64,000 nucleotides of DNA from JAEUMD01 sp044222395 (lineage in GTDB: Bacteria > Pseudomonadota > Alphaproteobacteria > Rhizobiales > Hyphomicrobiaceae), in NCBI GenBank assembly GCA_044222395.1, contig JBGANK010000009.1, forward strand, positions 19,141 through 83,140. Direction: 5' to 3'. The notes beneath the pieces were generated by a model that saw only the letters and a list, made by a program, of their open reading frames with translations, searched no databases and was not told where the DNA came from. Position 1 is the first letter of the stretch. Every line of letters starts with the position of its first letter. This document shows positions 28,212-36,573 of the stretch, in pieces. Made by a program: the position numbers and the translations under genes.

Positions 28212-29921
28212 TCACCGCACCTGGTTCACGAACTCGGCGCCTTCGGTCACGATCCGCAAGCCGGGAGCGAGACCGTCGGTGATCAGCACGCGCTGCCCGT
28301 CCAGAGGTTCGGTACGCACGGGTTTGGCGACAAACCGCTCGGGGTTGGACTTGGTCCAGACCTGCGGCAGACCGTTGCCCGCTCGGACGACAGCGGCCTC
28401 GGGCAGCACGATGCCGGGCTGGGTGGCCTTCAACCGAGCGACCACGGTCACCGACTTCCCGATCGCGAGCCCGCTGCCCGGCTTTTCGACGCTGAACAGC
28501 AGCGGCTGCGATTGCTGCTTCAGCTCGGGCGCGCGCCCGAGGAACTTCAATTCGATGGGAGCGCTGTCTTGACCGCCAACGCTTGCGGCCGTGATGCTTT
28601 TCTCATCGACGCTCGCGAAGCCGATCGCTTCGATCCATACCTTGTCCGGATCGACGATCTCGAACAGCACCTCACGGGCATCGACCACTTGCCCCGCGCG
28701 CACGTTCGCCGATGCGATGATGCCGGATACGGGAGCGCGCAACTGCTCCTGTCCGAACAGCGACGGTGACAGCGCCTTGCGGCGTTCGCGCAGTGCCGTC
28801 AGTTCGGCGCGTGCCTGATCGATCTCGGCCTGTGGCACGCTGCCGACCAGCTTGCCGAGACGCGAGACCTTCTGCTCAGCCTGTGCAATATTGCCGTCGA
28901 TTTCTGCAAGCTGCTGCTGCACCGATCCTCGCTCCACCGAACTCACCGTCGGCACCAGCCCTGCGAGCACGTCGCCCTGCTTGACCCGCTGTCCGACGAA
29001 CGCGATGCCGGCGTTCGTCAATTCGATGCGCCCGGCGAATGGCGCCTGGACGCGGCCTGATGCCGCTGGATCGGACACTACGGTTCCGAGCAGTTCCACT
29101 GCTCGCGGTGCGGTCGTCGCCGAGGTTTCGAGCGTCCGGATGCGCAGCAGACGCTGCGCGGGCTTGGGCATGAAAACCGATCCGTCAGCTTGGCGTCTCG
29201 GAACGTTGCCGCCCGTCGGTGCGGCGCTCTCTCCGCCACCGTGATCGTGCCCAGGACCAGCCCACGACGGGTTCGACACCAATGCCAATCCCGCTGCCAT
29301 GACAATCAAAAGGGCGGCAGCCTGGCGAATGGACCCGGCGACATTGGGCTCGATCCGCAGCGCAGCCGCCGCTGGATCGTCATCCGGTGCCCGCATGGGA
29401 CGGAAAGCGAAGGACAGAAAAAAGCCGAGCGCCGCCGTGATCGCCGACCAGACCCAGAGTTCCACGCGTCCCATCAGGGCCTTGAAGTCGAGCGGCGGTG
29501 CAGCCGCTGCCGGCTCGGGGCCGTGGATGTCGAGTGTGCCATTGAGGAGGTCGGCAATCTTCGGCGTCGTCACCGTGAACACGAGCGCCTTGACGCCCGG
29601 CGTGTCGACCCAGTCCGCGTCGACTTCGTAGACACCCGGGCCGACCGGCTTCGCCATGGCCTTGCCTTTGCCGTCGGCGGTCACCTCGATCGTCGCGCCG
29701 TCGATCGGCTCGTTGGTAGCAGGGTTGTCGAGATAGACCGTCAGCTTGTGGCCTTCGGCGGTCGCCACAAGTTCGAGATCGGCCGTGACGCTGGAGAGCC
29801 GCGGTATATCCGCACTCGCCTGCACCGAAGCCCCTCCGTCACCGTGGTCGTGCCCGGGGCCCGCGTAGGCCAGCGACGAGAAGCAAGCGAAAGCAAGTAC
29901 GAAGGCGGAGATAAGCTTCAT
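28212..29921 (-). CDS. RND periplasmic adaptor fused to YtkA/CopC-like domain, with internal signal-like segment
   Basis: A 569-residue adaptor. Order: signal peptide; GPGHDHGDGG; a YtkA/FixH-like beta domain (about 42-148, with IDGATIEV and GPGVYEV); a membrane helix (about 158-180); a second hydrophobic stretch (about 203-222) ending SNPSWA; a second GPGHDHGGG; then the HlyD adaptor with lipoyl halves and a coiled-coil hairpin. The second hydrophobic stretch plus repeated HDHG looks like a complete signal-peptide junction inside the protein, as if two secreted proteins had fused. The ATG overlaps the TGA of the TolC gene. Confidence 0.9.
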   Translation of the reverse strand: MKLISAFVLAFACFSSLAYAGPGHDHGDGGASVQASADIPRLSSVTADLELVATAEGHKLTVYLDNPATNEPIDGATIEVTADGKGKAMAKPVGPGVYEVDADWVDTPGVKALVFTVTTPKIADLLNGTLDIHGPEPAAAAPPLDFKALMGRVELWVWSAITAALGFFLSFAFRPMRAPDDDPAAAALRIEPNVAGSIRQAAALLIVMAAGLALVSNPSWAGPGHDHGGGESAAPTGGNVPRRQADGSVFMPKPAQRLLRIRTLETSATTAPRAVELLGTVVSDPAASGRVQAPFAGRIELTNAGIAFVGQRVKQGDVLAGLVPTVSSVERGSVQQQLAEIDGNIAQAEQKVSRLGKLVGSVPQAEIDQARAELTALRERRKALSPSLFGQEQLRAPVSGIIASANVRAGQVVDAREVLFEIVDPDKVWIEAIGFASVDEKSITAASVGGQDSAPIELKFLGRAPELKQQSQPLLFSVEKPGSGLAIGKSVTVVARLKATQPGIVLPEAAVVRAGNGLPQVWTKSNPERFVAKPVRTEPLDGQRVLITDGLAPGLRIVTEGAEFVNQVR

Positions 29922-31108
29922 GGCTCGATACCCTGAGCTTGATTGATGTCGGATTGGGCGCGGTCGACAGCGATGCGGGCGAGCGCACGCGCGTTGGCGG
30001 CGTCGAACATCTGGACACGCGCGCGGATAAGCTCGCTGAGTGACGTCTGACCTGCCTGTTGGGCCTTCTCGATCAGGATGACCGCCGCCGAGAGCTGTGT
30101 GTACCGCTTCTCGAGCGCAGCAAGTTGCTGCCTAGTCCCTGATAGTCGGGCGCGAGCTCCATTGACCTCGGTCTTCAGAGCCAGCTCGGCGGCCACCAGC
30201 TCCGCCCGCGCAGCAACGATCGCCCCATCGGCCGCAGCACGCTTCGGTGCGTTGACGGCCTCGTAGGCGAATGGGATTTTGAGCCGGGCGCCGAGCTGCG
30301 TGTTGTAGTCTTCGCTGCGGTCGCCGCGATCCGTCTGGGTCGTCAGCCCGAACTCGGGCCGATCCCGGTCGACAACCTCGACCAGATGTCGTTCCGCTTC
30401 TGCTCGGGCAACGGCCGCACTCAGTGCCAACACGTTGGGGTGGGTGGCTCTTCGAGCTTCCGCGGACTCTTTGAAGTGCCCGGGAGGCTTCCTGCCGGTC
30501 TTCCCTTCAAAGCGGATCTGCGCCTCTCGAAGTTCGCTGCGCCGAGCTTCCACGGCAGCCTCCGCGTCGTTCAGTTCGGCTTCGGCCAAATGCTGATCGA
30601 TCTGGGATGACTGGCCGGCCGCCGTTCGGCGCTTGGTGTCGTCTGCCAGCGCCTTGGCAATGGCACGGCGGCGTTCCGCCAACGCCAGCTTCTCGCGTGC
30701 TTCGGCTAGCTCCCAATAGGCGTCGCGGACGATCTTCGCCACGTCGAGGCGACGCTTGCCGATCTCCGCTTCGATACCTGCCAATGCGAGGTCTGCCGCT
30801 TGCGCGCTGGCACCTCGCTCTCCCGGCAGCCAGATCGGGAACGCGGCTTCGGTCGCGACCTCGCGTGCGCCCCTCCGGGTCGTCAGCGCGTCGGACTGCG
30901 TGCTGACACTGACCGACCAGCCGCCCGGCAGCAGTGCTCCGGCCGCATCACGCTTGGCGAGTTGCTCGCCCATGCGTGCAACCAGCGCCTGGATCTCCGC
31001 GCTCCGCTCAACAGCTGCCTCGAAGGCAGGCGTCAGAGTGGAGGCGTTGGCCGAGATCGGATTGCTGGCAGCGACGATGAGGCCGAGGCACAATCGTGCC
31101 CATCTCAT
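29918..31108 (-). CDS. Outer-membrane efflux channel, TolC/CzcC family
   Basis: A 396-residue outer-membrane protein with signal peptide (ending ANAST) and the two long heptad-rich helical repeats of TolC channels (for example ARMGEQLAKRDAAGALLPGG and RAAADGAIVAARAELVAAEL). It is the only such channel gene in the window, although three RND pumps are present. Coupled to the adaptor gene by ATGA (29918-29921). Confidence 0.9.
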   Translation of the reverse strand: MRWARLCLGLIVAASNPISANASTLTPAFEAAVERSAEIQALVARMGEQLAKRDAAGALLPGGWSVSVSTQSDALTTRRGAREVATEAAFPIWLPGERGASAQAADLALAGIEAEIGKRRLDVAKIVRDAYWELAEAREKLALAERRRAIAKALADDTKRRTAAGQSSQIDQHLAEAELNDAEAAVEARRSELREAQIRFEGKTGRKPPGHFKESAEARRATHPNVLALSAAVARAEAERHLVEVVDRDRPEFGLTTQTDRGDRSEDYNTQLGARLKIPFAYEAVNAPKRAAADGAIVAARAELVAAELALKTEVNGARARLSGTRQQLAALEKRYTQLSAAVILIEKAQQAGQTSLSELIRARVQMFDAANARALARIAVDRAQSDINQAQGIEP

Positions 31109-31161
31109 GCGTAGAATCCCTGCTTAGAGTTCGACAGACGCGTCATTAGACGCGAGGAACA

Positions 31162-31572
31162 TCAAGCAGCGATTCGGGGAGGCCTGAGGAGGCTGAAAAG
31201 GACTTGAAGATGGCGGCGGTTGTCGTGTCCCGCCGACACGAACTCGATCCTGTGAGCCAACCATAGCTCGATTGGCGTCCGCAGGAGGAACGGGCCCACG
31301 GCGGAGCCACCGCACACGGCACAGTTGCAGTCCGGGCAGTCTGGGGCGGGTCCATGGGCCCCGTCATCATGGACGTGAGAGTGCCCATGCTGGTGGGTTA
31401 CTTGAGCGGGCCGGGCAGTTGCCGACTGAACGTCCGAAGGATTGGCCTTTGTTGCAGCCACTGACGTTGTCGCAAATGCATCGGTTGGTGCCAACGGCAA
31501 CATGCTCGCACCCAAGCCAACAATGGCGGCGACGAGCAAGGCAGCTAACAATGTGCTCCAACGGCGCAGCAT
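31162..31572 (-). CDS. His/Cys-rich membrane-anchored protein
   Basis: About 136 residues from the ATG at 31572. A hydrophobic anchor (about 9-28) is followed by a His-rich stretch (THQHGHSHVHDDGAHG) and DCPDCNCAVCGG, an obvious metal-binding cluster; the C-terminal part is amphipathic. It resembles the DUF2946-type proteins seen in metal operons, but I am not certain of the family. It lies 53 bp upstream of the TolC gene. A longer form from TTG at 31629 is possible since no strong ribosome-binding site precedes 31572. Confidence 0.65.
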   Translation of the reverse strand: MLRRWSTLLAALLVAAIVGLGASMLPLAPTDAFATTSVAATKANPSDVQSATARPAQVTHQHGHSHVHDDGAHGPAPDCPDCNCAVCGGSAVGPFLLRTPIELWLAHRIEFVSAGHDNRRHLQVLFSLLRPPRIAA

Positions 31573-31688
31573 ATGCTGATGAAGCGATGGAATCGAGATG
31601 AAAGTCAATAGCGTACCCGCCACACGCAATCCCTGATCTGCGATTGCGTCGACGCTGTGTCAAGATCGCTATTTGCGGGTTCGGGACG

Positions 31689-31919
31689 CTATTGCTTGCG
31701 GCCAGGAACGCGGAAATCGTCCAAGAGCTGCCCCGCCGGCACCTTCAGCCCCTTGGCGATCTTGTCGAGGATGAGCACCGTCGGGTTGCGGACGCCGCGC
31801 TCGATGCCGCTGATGTAGGTCCGGTGCAGGCCGCAGTGGTCGGCAAAGCTCTCCTGCGAGAAGCCCTGCTCCTCCCGCAGTTTCTTGAGGTTCAGCCCTA
31901 GCCGGCGGCGCACGTCCAT
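31689..31919 (-). CDS. Xre/Cro-type transcriptional regulator, C-protein-like
   Basis: A 76-residue protein that is all helix-turn-helix (NLKKLREEQGFSQESFADHCG, then YISGIERGVRNPTV). Its size and the GLHRTYISGIERG motif are those of controller proteins of restriction-modification systems. It is divergent from a restriction-endonuclease-like gene, with two identical palindromes (31963, 32029) between them as likely operators. Confidence 0.88.
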   Translation of the reverse strand: MDVRRRLGLNLKKLREEQGFSQESFADHCGLHRTYISGIERGVRNPTVLILDKIAKGLKVPAGQLLDDFRVPGRKQ

Positions 31920-31962
31920 GCCGGACAGGGTTTCGACACCTTAGTCGATCAATCTACAGACG

Positions 31963-31973
31963 ATGAGTCTCAT
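31963..31973. promoter_or_regulatory. Palindrome ATGAGTCTCAT, copy 1 (controller-protein operator candidate)
   Basis: A perfect 11-bp palindrome with a central T, 44 bp upstream of the Xre-type gene start. An identical copy is 66 bp to the right. Two exact copies in a 120-bp divergent promoter region point to binding by the small regulator. Confidence 0.55.
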
Positions 31974-32028
31974 TTGTCTGGACTTCACAGCCGAAGGAAG
32001 CGATCTGGCGTTCCCGGTAATGAACCCT

Positions 32029-32039
32029 ATGAGTCTCAT
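32029..32039. promoter_or_regulatory. Palindrome ATGAGTCTCAT, copy 2, abutting the endonuclease start
   Basis: Second exact copy of the 11-bp palindrome, ending 2 bases before the ATG at 32042. It covers the place where a ribosome-binding site would be, so bound regulator could block expression of the endonuclease-like gene. Confidence 0.55.
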
Positions 32040-32041
32040 CC

Positions 32042-33016
32042 ATGAACCAGACGACCCAGATGCACCCGATCGCCCCGACCACCGTCCGCTACATCAAGCT
32101 CGGCGCCGGCGGCAGCTTCGCCCGCTCGAGCCTCGATCAGGGCGAGCTTCAACTCGGCTACCATGAGGTTCCGCACGATCTCTGCGCCGCAGGCGACTGG
32201 GACAAGGTGCTCGGCCACTTCACGAGCATCCGGAGGAGCATCGGCAAGGCCAAGGACTCTTTGCGGGAGGTCCAGGACTGCTACACGCTCGGGTCCGATT
32301 GTCTCTGGATCACGTTCGCAGGCGGCCTTCTCTGGTGGGGCTTCGCCGAACCCGAGGTAACGTGGCTCGGAACCGATCACAACCGCTCGGCATCACGGGT
32401 TCGGCGCATGATCGGCGGCTGGCGCAGCACCAATACTCTGGGCGAGCCGCTGCAAATGAACGAACTGCCGACGCGGCTGACCCAGGTCGCCAACTACCGC
32501 GGCACGATCTGCGCCGTCCGGGCAGCCGACTGTCTGGTCCGCAAGATCAACGCCGAAGAGGAGCCGGTCGTGGCGGTCGCAACCTCGGCCCGGGCGGCGA
32601 TGCTCACGTCGGCGAGGCAGATGATCGCCGAGCTGCACTGCGCCGACTTCGAGATCATGGTCGACCTCATCTTCGCCCGCGGCGGTTGGCAGCGCACATC
32701 GGTGCTCGGCGGAACGTCGTGTTGAAAACACGCCTTCGGCATGATGGCGGATATCGACCTGCTGATCGAGCAGCCGACCATCGGCGAGGTGGCCTCGGTC
32801 CAGGTCAAGTCCCGCGCCAGCTAGGCGGCGTTGGACGAGCACATCAGCTACTTCGCCTCGAGCGGCCTGACGCGCACGTTCTTCGTCTGCCACTCGCCCG
32901 ACGGGACGCTCTCGACGGGTGGCGCCCCCGGCGTGCACCTCTGGACCGGCGAGTACCTGGCCGACGTCGCCGTCAAGTCCGGCCTGTTCGAGTGGCTCAT
33001 GGATCGCGTGGGGTGA
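32042..33016 (+). pseudogene. Restriction-endonuclease-like gene with two in-frame stops
   Basis: One reading frame of 325 codons interrupted by TGA (32723-32725) and TAG (32822-32824); both flanking and middle parts read on in the same frame. The last third holds a PD-(D/E)xK-type signature, DIDLLIEQPTIGEVASVQVKS, with Asp and Gln-x-Lys as catalytic candidates, and FFVCHSPDGTL, GVHLWTG. The TAG follows SRAS, where a Gln codon one base away would be natural. The first 227 codons alone lack this domain, so the product is probably dead unless stops are read through. The Xre-type regulator next door suggests a former restriction-modification unit. Confidence 0.75.
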
Positions 33017-33060
33017 TGCGGTGATGCGGAACATCGCGGCGACACGAACGCTTCCGGCGC

Positions 33061-34389
33061 TCAACGCAACTCTGTGCCGCCCGCCCTCGCCTCCGCGACC
33101 TCCTCGAACGCCGCGCCGGTTGCGGCGAGCGTGGCGCGCTTGCCGGTGTAGGCCTCGAAGCGGCGGACGATGACGTCACAGTAGTGCGGGTCGAATTCGA
33201 TCAGGCGCGCGGTGCGGCCGGTCTTCTCGGCCGCGATCAGCGTGGTGCCGGATCCTCCGAACGGGTCGAGCACGAGCGCTCCGCGTCGGGTCACGTCGAG
33301 GATCGCGTCGGCGACCAGTGCGACCGGTTTCACGGTCGGGTGCATCTCGAGCTCCTCCATGCGGCCCTTCTTCATCGTGTTGACGCCCGCATAGTCCCAG
33401 ACGTTCGTGCGGTAGCGCCCCTCGTCGCCGAGGCCGAACGTGTTGGTGTGCGGAGCGGTGCCGACCTTGAACACGAAGATCATCTCGTGCTTCGAGCGAT
33501 AGAAGGTGCCCATGCCGCCGTTGCTCTTGTTCCAGACGCAGACGTTCTTGAGCTCGGTGAAGACTGCCTCGCCGGCCGTGATCAGCTCGCCCATGTGCCG
33601 CCAATCCATGCACACGAAGGCGATCGCGCCGTCGCCGCAGGCCGCCGCGGCATGGCCGAGCGTCGTCGTGAGGAATGTCGTGAACACCTCCTTGCTCATC
33701 TCTCCCGAGGCGAATGCGAACTCGCGGTGCTTGGTGGCGCCGAGGCCCGAGACGTGGCCGTCGATCTTCACATTGTACGGCGGGTCGGTGAAGACCGCGT
33801 CGACCTTGTCGCCATCGAGAAGCTGCGCATAGGCGCTTGCATCCTGCGCGTCGCCACAGATCAGCCGATGCCGGCCGAGCTGCCAGATGTCGCCAGCGCG
33901 CGTCACCGCGACTGCCGATGGCTCGGGACAGGCATCGTCGCGCGAATCCGAGCTGGTGGGTGAGGCCTCCCTCGCCTCCTGCAGGACCGCGTCGACCTCG
34001 CCGATCGAGAAACCGGTCACCTCGACCTGGTAGTCGGCCTCGATCAGGCCCTGCAGCTCGATCGCCAGCAGCTCCTTGTCCCAGCCGGCGTTCAAGGCGA
34101 GCTTGTTGTCGGCGAGCACATAGGCGCGCTTCTCGGTCTCGGTGAGATGCGACAGCCGCAGGCAAGGCACCTGTTCGAGGCCGATGAGCTTGGCGGCCAG
34201 CACGCGGCCATGACCGGCAATGATGCCGTTGGCATCGTCGATCAGCACTGGGTTGGTGAAGCCGAACCGCTCGATCGACCGGGCGATCTGCTGGATCTGT
34301 TTCTTCGAGTGCGTGCGCGCATTGCCAGCATAGGGCTTCAGGGTCGCGGGCGCGAGCCGCTCGATGTGGTCGTGATGGATCAAGGTCAT
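33061..34389 (-). CDS. DNA methyltransferase with N-terminal ParB-like domain
   Basis: A 442-residue protein. The N-terminal part (about 10-110) is ParB/Srx-like (IAGHGRVLAAKLIGLEQVPC, with the GHGR nucleotide motif). The C-terminal part is a beta-class amino-methyltransferase: TDPPYN (about 200) comes before DPFGGSGTT (about 390), so it makes N6-methyladenine or N4-methylcytosine. This fusion is common in phages and prophage-like islands. It is convergent with the broken endonuclease gene, 44 bp apart, and may or may not be its partner. Confidence 0.92.
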   Translation of the reverse strand: MTLIHHDHIERLAPATLKPYAGNARTHSKKQIQQIARSIERFGFTNPVLIDDANGIIAGHGRVLAAKLIGLEQVPCLRLSHLTETEKRAYVLADNKLALNAGWDKELLAIELQGLIEADYQVEVTGFSIGEVDAVLQEAREASPTSSDSRDDACPEPSAVAVTRAGDIWQLGRHRLICGDAQDASAYAQLLDGDKVDAVFTDPPYNVKIDGHVSGLGATKHREFAFASGEMSKEVFTTFLTTTLGHAAAACGDGAIAFVCMDWRHMGELITAGEAVFTELKNVCVWNKSNGGMGTFYRSKHEMIFVFKVGTAPHTNTFGLGDEGRYRTNVWDYAGVNTMKKGRMEELEMHPTVKPVALVADAILDVTRRGALVLDPFGGSGTTLIAAEKTGRTARLIEFDPHYCDVIVRRFEAYTGKRATLAATGAAFEEVAEARAGGTELR

Positions 34390-34448
34390 GGTCTCAGTTC
34401 CTCGTGCTTTCGATCCTGCGGGGGCGGCGTCCGGATGGAGTCCCTGGC

Positions 34449-35045
34449 TCAGCTCTCGTTAGTGTCGTCGTCGGCGCGTTCCCGTGCGGCCTTCTCGGCC
34501 GCCTCCGCCGCAGCCCACTCCCGCTCGAGGTCGAGAACCGCCTGCGGCTTGGGCCCCTTGCGCCACGTCGGCGTGACCGGTGCCGCCTTGGTCCGGTTGC
34601 GCGGTTGCCGGATCGGCTCGTTCACGGCCTCGTGGTGCTCCCGTCGTCGCAGCAGGAAATAGAGCCGGCGATACTCGTCGTAGAGCCCCTCGTGGATCTG
34701 GCCGGTCTTGTCGTGGTGGGCGAGGATCTGCTTGCCGAGGTGGCGCAGGTGAAACTCGCCTTCCTCGTACGTGTCGTCGGACTGCTCGAAGCGGTCGAAC
34801 AGCTTGCGCTGAATGAGCACGCTGCCCTTGAGCGCCTGCTCGTACATCTTGTGCAGCAGCAGCTCGTGGCGCGTCAGCTTGGCCGGCTTGCCCTGGATCA
34901 CGGCATCGACCAGCGTCTCCTTGAACTCGTTGACGTCGGCCTGGCTGACTTCCGGCTTCTTGCGCGGCCGGCCGTTCGGGTTCGGGCAGTGACCCTTCCT
35001 CCAGCGGCCATTGCGGTCGCGACCGCTGTTATCGTCGTCGTACAT
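34449..35045 (-). CDS. DUF5681 protein (phage terminase small-subunit-like)
   Basis: A 198-residue protein. Near its N-terminus is RNGRWRKGHCPNPNGRPRKKP, the basic motif of DUF5681 proteins that usually precede a terminase large subunit. The rest is charged and helical, with a Lys/Arg/Glu-rich tail. The ATG at 35045 has GGAG 9 bases upstream; a GTG three codons earlier is less likely. No terminase large subunit gene is present, so it is probably a prophage remnant. It lies 59 bp upstream of the methyltransferase gene in the same direction. Confidence 0.75.
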   Translation of the reverse strand: MYDDDNSGRDRNGRWRKGHCPNPNGRPRKKPEVSQADVNEFKETLVDAVIQGKPAKLTRHELLLHKMYEQALKGSVLIQRKLFDRFEQSDDTYEEGEFHLRHLGKQILAHHDKTGQIHEGLYDEYRRLYFLLRRREHHEAVNEPIRQPRNRTKAAPVTPTWRKGPKPQAVLDLEREWAAAEAAEKAARERADDDTNES

Positions 35046-35150
35046 GGCACTCACTCCACAAGGCTCGGCGTCGGCGCTGCGGCCCCGCCGCTCGAATACA
35101 ACCCGTTTCGATACTTCAAAAAGGCGCGGTTCTCCGCTCTGTACTGTTTC

Positions 35151-35900
35151 CTATGTCTGTTGGCGCCGCGGCCGGCCACGGGGAACGAGCGGGGCAGCGT
35201 CGAGGAACATTGCGACGGCCTGCGCGGTCGCGGCGATTTCCGTGATGATGACGGTCCGACGGTGTCGCGGCATCAACGCGTCGAGGCGCTGCTGCAGGCG
35301 GGAGATGCCCTCACAGACCTCGGGCTCGAGAAACACGGCTTGGCCGGGCCTGCTCTCGATCGCCGGCATCAGCTCGGTCATCTCGATACGATTGAGAATC
35401 AGGAACACCCGCGCGTCCGCGATCGGCGCCCGGCCGCCACTGCGCGCGAGCGAGGGAAGGCCGGGATGATGCTTCGCCGGATGCGACTGCCGGTCGATCA
35501 GCGACGGCCGCTTCAGGAGATCGTCGAACCAGTCGGCCAGCGTGTCCCGCAGGTGGCGCATCAGCAGCACGATCTCACCCTGCTTGAAGCCGACGTCGAG
35601 CAGGTCGAGCGCGATTGCCAGGCAGAAGGCGTCGAACGGCGTGTACTGGGCCTCGACGCCGCTGCCGCCCTCAGCGGGCTCGACGAAGGCGGACGTGCAG
35701 GGCGGCGGGACATCCAGACTGCCAGCATCGAGCTCACGGTCGAGATCGAGCAGGCGCTTGATGCGGGTCCGGAATATTGGCGGCGGGCCGTCGCCAGGGC
35801 TGCGCGCCAGCGTGAATGTGCGCCACAACGCCCATTCGACCTGTCCGCGCTTGTAGGTGACGTTGCCCAACCTCGGCTCCGGATGAAAAAGAAGCATCAT
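35151..35900 (-). CDS. Conserved hypothetical protein of alphaproteobacterial islands
   Basis: A 249-residue soluble protein with no recognised domain. Notable segments are NVTYKRGQVEWALWRTF near the N-terminus, FDAFCLAIALDLLDVGFKQGEIVLLMRHL in the middle and a basic C-terminus (PRGRPRRQQT). Similar proteins occur beside ParB-methyltransferase and DUF5681 genes in Rhizobiales. The N-terminal third could be a helix-turn-helix, but this is a guess. ATG at 35900 or 35897; the upstream ribosome-binding site is weak. Confidence 0.7.
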   Translation of the reverse strand: MMLLFHPEPRLGNVTYKRGQVEWALWRTFTLARSPGDGPPPIFRTRIKRLLDLDRELDAGSLDVPPPCTSAFVEPAEGGSGVEAQYTPFDAFCLAIALDLLDVGFKQGEIVLLMRHLRDTLADWFDDLLKRPSLIDRQSHPAKHHPGLPSLARSGGRAPIADARVFLILNRIEMTELMPAIESRPGQAVFLEPEVCEGISRLQQRLDALMPRHRRTVIITEIAATAQAVAMFLDAAPLVPRGRPRRQQT

Positions 35901-36573
35901 TCAGGGTCAATATACGGCGCACCAATGAAACCTGCAATGGGGCCGGATTTGGTAGGGGCCAAGCGCGGCAGGGCCCGGCCCTGTGTGCCGTGCGCAGACG
36001 TCTCGGCCGCGCCGAGCCTCGTCAGGATGGGCAGTGCTGCCCGCCCCCAGTTTGACCGTGTTCGACGTGATAGCCGCCTGCTGGCATCGTGCTCGGCGCC
36101 CGTTTGGCACGCTTTCGGCACCCGTTTGGCGCTTGTTCGGCCCGTGTTATGCGCGTGTTTTCCGGGCCGCGCATTCTGGCAGGCCAGACTGGACAACATG
36201 CCGAAAAGACACGAGAAAGCGTCTCGTCAGCCGTCGTTAGACCTTTTCCGCCGCCCCAAAATCCGTCGAAAACACGTGAACTTGGCCCAGTTTCCATGCC
36301 TGCCGCGTCGGAGACAGGTTCGCGCCAGACTGCCTCCGCCGCCATCACTGACAGATTCTTCATGACTTCTCTTGTATTTGGGCAGGAGTCGAACTTTGTC
36401 CGTCGTTGCCGTGGGGTACGACCGGCCGGACTATGCCGTCCGACGCCGATCCGCCGGGCGACCGTTGCTGGCAGGGCACCTTGGGTCGGGCGGGCAGCGG
36501 CCAGTACAAATTCCCTGTTGATTGGCGTGAGTGCCGTGTCCGGTCGTAACGAGAGAAACGGAAAGCTGTGACC
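35901..36573. other. 673-bp gene-free stretch at the island's inner edge
   Basis: No convincing gene on either strand. A short direct repeat CCCGTTTGGC occurs twice around 36098-36130. A 56-codon plus-strand frame from 36198 (MPKRHEKASRQPSLDLF) has no ribosome-binding site and looks like a decayed fragment. The promoter of the epimerase gene must lie near the right end. Confidence 0.4.

Noticed and set aside
32723..32725. TGA read as selenocysteine in the endonuclease-like gene
   Set aside because: A second, different stop (TAG) follows 97 bases later in frame, no selenoprotein family matches, and decay explains both.
34404..36365. 653-codon plus-strand open frame across the DUF5681 and hypothetical genes
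   Set aside because: It is antisense to two genes with recognisable or conserved products and good starts; its protein is Arg/Leu-rich without domain features. GC-rich third positions explain the openness.
36198..36365. 56-codon frame MPKRHEKASRQPSLDLF in the gene-free stretch
   Set aside because: No ribosome-binding site and no similarity I can name; more likely a decayed fragment.
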